Shown here piece by piece: positions 5,454-8,229 of a stretch of 8,229 nucleotides of DNA. Numbering within the stretch: position 1 is the first letter of the stretch; the number at the start of each line of letters is the position of its first letter. The stretch spans positions 1 through 8,229 of the forward strand of contig JAEDIN010000055.1 in assembly GCA_016292445.1 (NCBI GenBank), written 5' to 3'. Made by a program: the position numbers and the translations under genes. Under the pieces are notes generated by a model, which was not told the DNA's origin, ran no database searches, and saw only the letters and a program-made list of their open reading frames with translations. This DNA is from Oscillospiraceae bacterium (GTDB lineage Bacteria; Bacillota; Clostridia; Oscillospirales; Oscillospiraceae).

Positions 5454-6373
5454 AGAGACTCTCCGTGATAATACTTGCACTGTGCCTGCTCCTGTGCGGC
5501 TGTAATGCAGAGCCCGAGCCTGCGCATGACGCATCAAAGCTGCAAATCGTCTGCACGAGCTTTCCCGCCTACGATTTTGTACGGGAAATTGCCGGCGACA
5601 ATGCCGAGCTTACGCTGCTGATAAAGCCCGGTTCGGAGGTTCATTCCTATGAGCCGACGCCAAAGGATATGATAAGGATACAGCAATGCGACCTGTTCAT
5701 TTGCAACGGCGGCGAGTCGGAGCAGTGGGTAGATTCACTCATAACGCCGGAGCTCAACACTATTCATATGATGGACTGCGTAGATGCCGTTGAGGAATCG
5801 CACGAGGGTATATATGCCGCCGAGCATGAGCACGGGGAGGAAGTAGAGCTTGACGAGCATGTGTGGACATCTCCGCTCAATGCAATCAGGATCTCCGAGG
5901 CAATATGCAATGAGCTGTGTAGATTGGATGAAGCCAACGCAGAGGAGTATACGGCAAGATTTACAGCCTACAAGTCACAGTTGTTGACACTTGACCGCGA
6001 ATTCAGACAGGCGGTGAAGGATTCCGGCAAGCACACACTGGTGTTCGCCGATCGCTTTCCCATGCGCTACTTTGCGCTGGAATACGGTCTTGACTGCTAC
6101 GCAGCATTCCCGGGCTGTTCATCGGAAACCGAGCCCTCGGCTAAAACGGTGGCTTATTTAATCGACCGTGTGCGCGAGGATAGTATACCGGCGGTTTTGT
6201 ATATGGAGTTTTCAAACCAGAAGATGGCGGATGTCATTTGCGAGGATACCGGCTGCAAGAAGCTGCCCTTTTACTCTGCCCACAGCGTCAGCGCGCAGCA
6301 GTTTGAGGATGGGGTAACCTACCTTGATCTAATGCGCATGGACCTTAATTCACTCAAGGAGGCACTTGGCTGA
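5450..6373 (+). CDS. znuA: Zinc ABC transporter substrate-binding lipoprotein
   Basis: This 307-residue protein is of the ZnuA/TroA cluster A-I binding-protein family. It starts with a lipoprotein signal peptide: KR, a hydrophobic stretch (4-15) and lipobox LCGC with C18 as the lipidated residue. Family landmarks follow: IVCTSFPAYDFVREIAG (33-49), VHSYEPTP (64-71) with likely ligand H65, ICNGG (84-88), and DEHVWTSP (135-142) with likely ligand H137. A short acidic, His-containing stretch (H118, H126, H128) just before the second site resembles a reduced version of the ZnuA His-rich loop. Where many relatives have a third His (FHDAFGYF type), this protein has FADRFPMRYF (199-208). It should deliver Zn(II) to ZnuBC outside the membrane. 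The start overlaps the zur stop as ATGA. Confidence 0.92.
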   Translation: MKRLSVIILALCLLLCGCNAEPEPAHDASKLQIVCTSFPAYDFVREIAGDNAELTLLIKPGSEVHSYEPTPKDMIRIQQCDLFICNGGESEQWVDSLITPELNTIHMMDCVDAVEESHEGIYAAEHEHGEEVELDEHVWTSPLNAIRISEAICNELCRLDEANAEEYTARFTAYKSQLLTLDREFRQAVKDSGKHTLVFADRFPMRYFALEYGLDCYAAFPGCSSETEPSAKTVAYLIDRVREDSIPAVLYMEFSNQKMADVICEDTGCKKLPFYSAHSVSAQQFEDGVTYLDLMRMDLNSLKEALG

Positions 6374-7080
6374 TGGCACAGATAACTTGCAAGGACTTAT
6401 CCTTTGCCTATGAAGGCGAAACGGTTCTGAGCGGGATAAACTTTTCAATAGACGCAGGCTCTTACCTCTGCATAGTCGGCAAAAACGGCTCGGGCAAATC
6501 TACGCTTATGAAGGGCTTGTTGGGGCTTAAAAAGCCCTCGAGCGGCAGTATAACGCTCGGCGACGGCCTGAAGCAGACCGAGATAGGCTATCTTCCGCAG
6601 CAGACCCAGCTCCAGCGTGATTTTCCTGCCTCCGTGTATGAGGTAGTGCTCTCCGGCAGACTAAACTCCATGGGCGGCAGGCTGTTTTACAACGCCGAGG
6701 ATAAAAAAGCCGCGCAGGAGAATATGGAGCGTCTCGGCATCGAGGATATTAAGGACCGCTGCTACATGGAGCTTTCCGGTGGGCAGCAGCAGCGCGTGCT
6801 GCTCGCAAGGGCGATGTGCGCGACGAAGAAGCTGCTTTTGCTCGATGAGCCGGTGACGGGTCTTGACCCGGTTGCAACGAACGAGATGTATAATCTGATA
6901 AAGCTCATAAACCTCTGCGACAATACAAGCGTCATCATGATATCGCACGATATCCATGAGGCGGTGCGCTACGCAACCCATATCCTGCACCTCGGCAACC
7001 GCCAGCTTTTCTTCGGGACAACGGCACAGTACAGAGAGAGCGACCTTGCACGCAGATTCGTGGGAGGTGGCAGAGCATGA
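6373..7080 (+). CDS. znuC: Zinc ABC transporter ATP-binding protein
   Basis: This 235-residue ABC ATPase has all motifs intact: Walker A GKNGSGKST (36-44), Q-loop at GYLPQQ (Q76), signature LSGGQQQR (134-141), Walker B LLLLDEP (154-160), D-loop GLD (163-165) and switch His H192 in ISHD. It belongs to the metal-type group (ZnuC/MntB-like), with DFPASVYEVVLSGR (83-96) typical of that group. On the cytoplasmic side it powers uptake through ZnuB. The start ATG shares one base with the znuA stop (TGATG). GGAGG lies at 6358-6362, 10 bases ahead and inside znuA, so coupled translation is likely. The ABC fold alone cannot separate Zn from Mn; the Zn assignment comes from the neighbouring genes. Confidence 0.94.
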   Translation: MAQITCKDLSFAYEGETVLSGINFSIDAGSYLCIVGKNGSGKSTLMKGLLGLKKPSSGSITLGDGLKQTEIGYLPQQTQLQRDFPASVYEVVLSGRLNSMGGRLFYNAEDKKAAQENMERLGIEDIKDRCYMELSGGQQQRVLLARAMCATKKLLLLDEPVTGLDPVATNEMYNLIKLINLCDNTSVIMISHDIHEAVRYATHILHLGNRQLFFGTTAQYRESDLARRFVGGGRA

Positions 7081-7898
7081 TAGAGCTGATAAGAGAGATG
7101 TTTTCCTATCATTTCATGACCCGTGCCATCATAGTCGGAGTACTTGTATCGCTTTGCGCGGCACTTTTGGGCGTATCGTTGGTGCTCAAGCGCTATTCCA
7201 TGATAGGCGACGGACTTTCCCATGTCGGTTTCGGTGCACTTGCCATTGCCGCGGCAGTGAATGTCGCACCGCTTGCACTTGCAGTGCCGGTGGTAGTGGC
7301 AGCGGCGTTTCTGCTTCTTAGGATTACCCAGTCAAGCCGTATCAAAGGCGATGCCGCCATCGCACTCATTTCTTCGAGCGCACTTGCAGTCGGTGTGGCG
7401 GTCATATCCATGACTACCGGCATGAATACCGATGTGTCAAACTATATGTTTGGCAGTATCCTTTCCTTGAGCCGCGCAGACGCGGTATTGAGCGTTGCAT
7501 TATCCGCAACAGTGCTTTTAATGTTTGTGCTGCTGTATCCCCGTATATTTGCCGTCACCTTTGACGAGACCTTTGCCAAGGCCACCGGCACAAGCGCGGA
7601 GCGGTATAATACGATAATTGCTGTTCTGACCGCCGTTACGGTGGTGCTCGGAATGCGCATGATGGGTGCGCTTTTAATATCGAGCCTCATCATCTTCCCC
7701 GCGCTCACAAGCATGCGCCTTTGCCGCAGCTTCAAGTCGGTCGTCGTGTGCTCGGCGATAATATCGGTCGTGTGCTTTGTACTCGGCATGGCGGTGTCTT
7801 ATATGTTCGAGCTGCCCTCGGGCGCAAGCGTGGTTATAATTAACATCGCCGTATTTTTGCTGTTTTCTATTGCATCATTACTAAAACGCAGGGCATAA
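7077..7898 (+). CDS. znuB: Zinc ABC transporter permease
   Basis: This 273-residue integral membrane protein belongs to the ABC-3 permease family. Hydrophobic segments lie near 18-36, 53-82, 94-112, 134-153, 178-215 (two helices) and 222-270 (two helices), in keeping with 8-9 helices. Family-conserved blocks are SMIGDGLSHVGFGALA (41-56), near the substrate path, FDETFAKATG (162-171), the likely coupling loop that contacts ZnuC, and MMGALLISSLIIFPA (195-209). It would form a homodimeric channel for Zn(II) import. The start overlaps the znuC stop as ATGA, with GGAGG at 7063-7067, 9 bases before. It is the last gene of the operon, followed 21 bases later by a terminator. Length is normal. Confidence 0.94.
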   Translation: MIELIREMFSYHFMTRAIIVGVLVSLCAALLGVSLVLKRYSMIGDGLSHVGFGALAIAAAVNVAPLALAVPVVVAAAFLLLRITQSSRIKGDAAIALISSSALAVGVAVISMTTGMNTDVSNYMFGSILSLSRADAVLSVALSATVLLMFVLLYPRIFAVTFDETFAKATGTSAERYNTIIAVLTAVTVVLGMRMMGALLISSLIIFPALTSMRLCRSFKSVVVCSAIISVVCFVLGMAVSYMFELPSGASVVIINIAVFLLFSIASLLKRRA

Positions 7899-7919
7899 AA
7901 CTGTATAATAGCTACAAAT

Positions 7920-7956
7920 AATCGGGCTTGTTTACCAAAAAACAGGTCCGATTTTT
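7920..7956 (+). terminator. Rho-independent terminator of the zinc operon
   Basis: AATCGGGCTTGTTT (7920-7933) pairs over 14 positions with AAACAGGTCCGATT (7940-7953), including two G-U wobbles, around a 6-base loop. A T run ends it (7952-7956). Confidence 0.88.
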
Positions 7957-8075
7957 ATTCAATTATTCAAGAAAACAGTGAATATTCACAGCAAAATGAA
8001 TAATATGCAGTAAAATTATTATGAAGTCAAAAAATAATGAATATTTTTTCAAAAAAGTGTTGACAAATGTGAATA
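7956..8075. promoter_or_regulatory. AT-rich upstream region with clustered TGAATA elements and palindromes
   Basis: The hexamer TGAATA occurs on the plus strand at 7979, 7997, 8038 and 8070, and its complement TATTCA at 7956, 7964 and 7983. Two of these form a perfect 12-base palindrome GTGAATATTCAC (7978-7989). The flanking ATTATTCA (7962-7969) and TGAATAAT (7997-8004) form a wider inverted repeat centred close to the same point. A second palindrome has 8-base arms AAAAAATA/TATTTTTT (8029-8049). The last TGAATA lies inside the promoter spacer of the downstream gene. This layout suggests a multi-site regulator; none is identified. Confidence 0.45.
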
Positions 8076-8088
8076 ATGATGCTAATAT
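8060..8088 (+). promoter_or_regulatory. Promoter of the terminal lipoprotein gene
   Basis: TTGACA (8060-8065, perfect) and TAATAT (8083-8088, 4 of 6) are separated by 17 bases. TG at 8080-8081 makes an extended -10 (TGC before the hexamer). The start should be near 8095, a leader of about 58 bases. A/T tracts just upstream of the -35 could act as an UP element. Confidence 0.8.
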
Positions 8089-8152
8089 AAGCAGCGTTAA
8101 CAGAAGGCAATGCCAAACTAATTATTAAAACTATTCTGAGAGGTAAATAAAA

Positions 8153-8229
8153 ATGAAAAAATTCGTAGCTCTTATGCTCGCGCTCGTCATGGTGTTCGCA
8201 CTGTGCGCATGCGGCGGCAATGACGACAA
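8153..8229 (+). CDS. N-terminus of a secreted lipoprotein, cut by the window edge
   Basis: Only the first 25 codons are visible. They encode a lipoprotein signal peptide: MKK, a hydrophobic core from about residue 4 to 17, and a lipobox LCAC with C20 as the expected lipidated cysteine, then GGNDD. This form is typical of solute-binding proteins of ABC transporters in Clostridia, but the mature part is absent, so the ligand and even the binding-protein role are guesses. The ATG at 8153 follows GAGAGG at 8138-8143 with 9-base spacing. It has its own strong promoter and lies after the terminator of the zinc operon, so it is not part of that unit, though it could share regulation. Confidence 0.8.
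   Translation, partial: MKKFVALMLALVMVFALCACGGNDD

Noticed and set aside
1..8229. CRISPR array, insertion sequence or prophage elements
   Set aside because: No regularly spaced repeats, transposase, integrase or terminal inverted repeats were seen; the genes are ordinary chromosomal ones.

Overview
The window looks like chromosomal DNA from a mid-GC Gram-positive anaerobe of the Clostridia, probably in the Ruminococcaceae/Oscillospiraceae range. The basis is a YerC/TrpR-like regulator, a short-form NfeD next to an SPFH protein, a lipoprotein-type zinc-binding protein, strong GGAGG ribosome binding sites and sharp sigma-A-type promoters. This placement is an inference from gene families and style; no marker gene fixes the genus.

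Left part (1-2143, all minus strand). A three-gene cluster reads leftwards from a good promoter at 2115-2143: a YerC/YecD-type TrpR-related regulator, a class I SAM-dependent methyltransferase whose start overlaps the regulator's stop (ATGA), and hslO (the redox chaperone Hsp33) 33 bases further on. Beyond hslO lies the 5' part of a tRNA-Val(UAC) gene, cut by the window edge. It has its own near-perfect promoter (TTGACA-17-TATAAT) in the short gap after hslO.

Middle part (2144-4983, plus strand). Divergent from yerC, a promoter at 2201-2229 drives a two-gene membrane module: an NfeD-like protein and an SPFH/stomatin (paraslipin, QmcA-like) protein. These families are known partners in membrane-domain organisation. 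A strong hairpin terminator follows. Only 12 bases after it begins a eukaryotic-type hexokinase gene with no obvious promoter or good ribosome binding site; it ends in its own terminator.

Right part (4984-7957, plus strand). A tight zinc-uptake operon runs zur (Fur family), znuA (lipoprotein), znuC (ATPase), znuB (permease). Every junction overlaps by 1-4 bases. The leader carries a consensus -35, a 17-base spacer and, just downstream of the -10, a perfect 7-1-7 inverted repeat (TGAGAAA-G-TTTCTCA). That is the classic Fur/Zur operator layout, so zinc-dependent autorepression of the whole operon is the natural model. A terminator closes the operon.

End (7958-8229). An AT-rich upstream region holds a cluster of TGAATA-type elements in both orientations, a 12-base palindrome and a second AT palindrome. 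A strong extended -10 promoter follows, then the first 25 codons of a lipoprotein gene cut by the window edge. I found no mobile elements, CRISPR arrays or clearly novel multi-gene system. The best leads are the putative Zur operator, the TGAATA cluster, the unusual metal-site residues of ZnuA and the terminator-adjacent hexokinase start.
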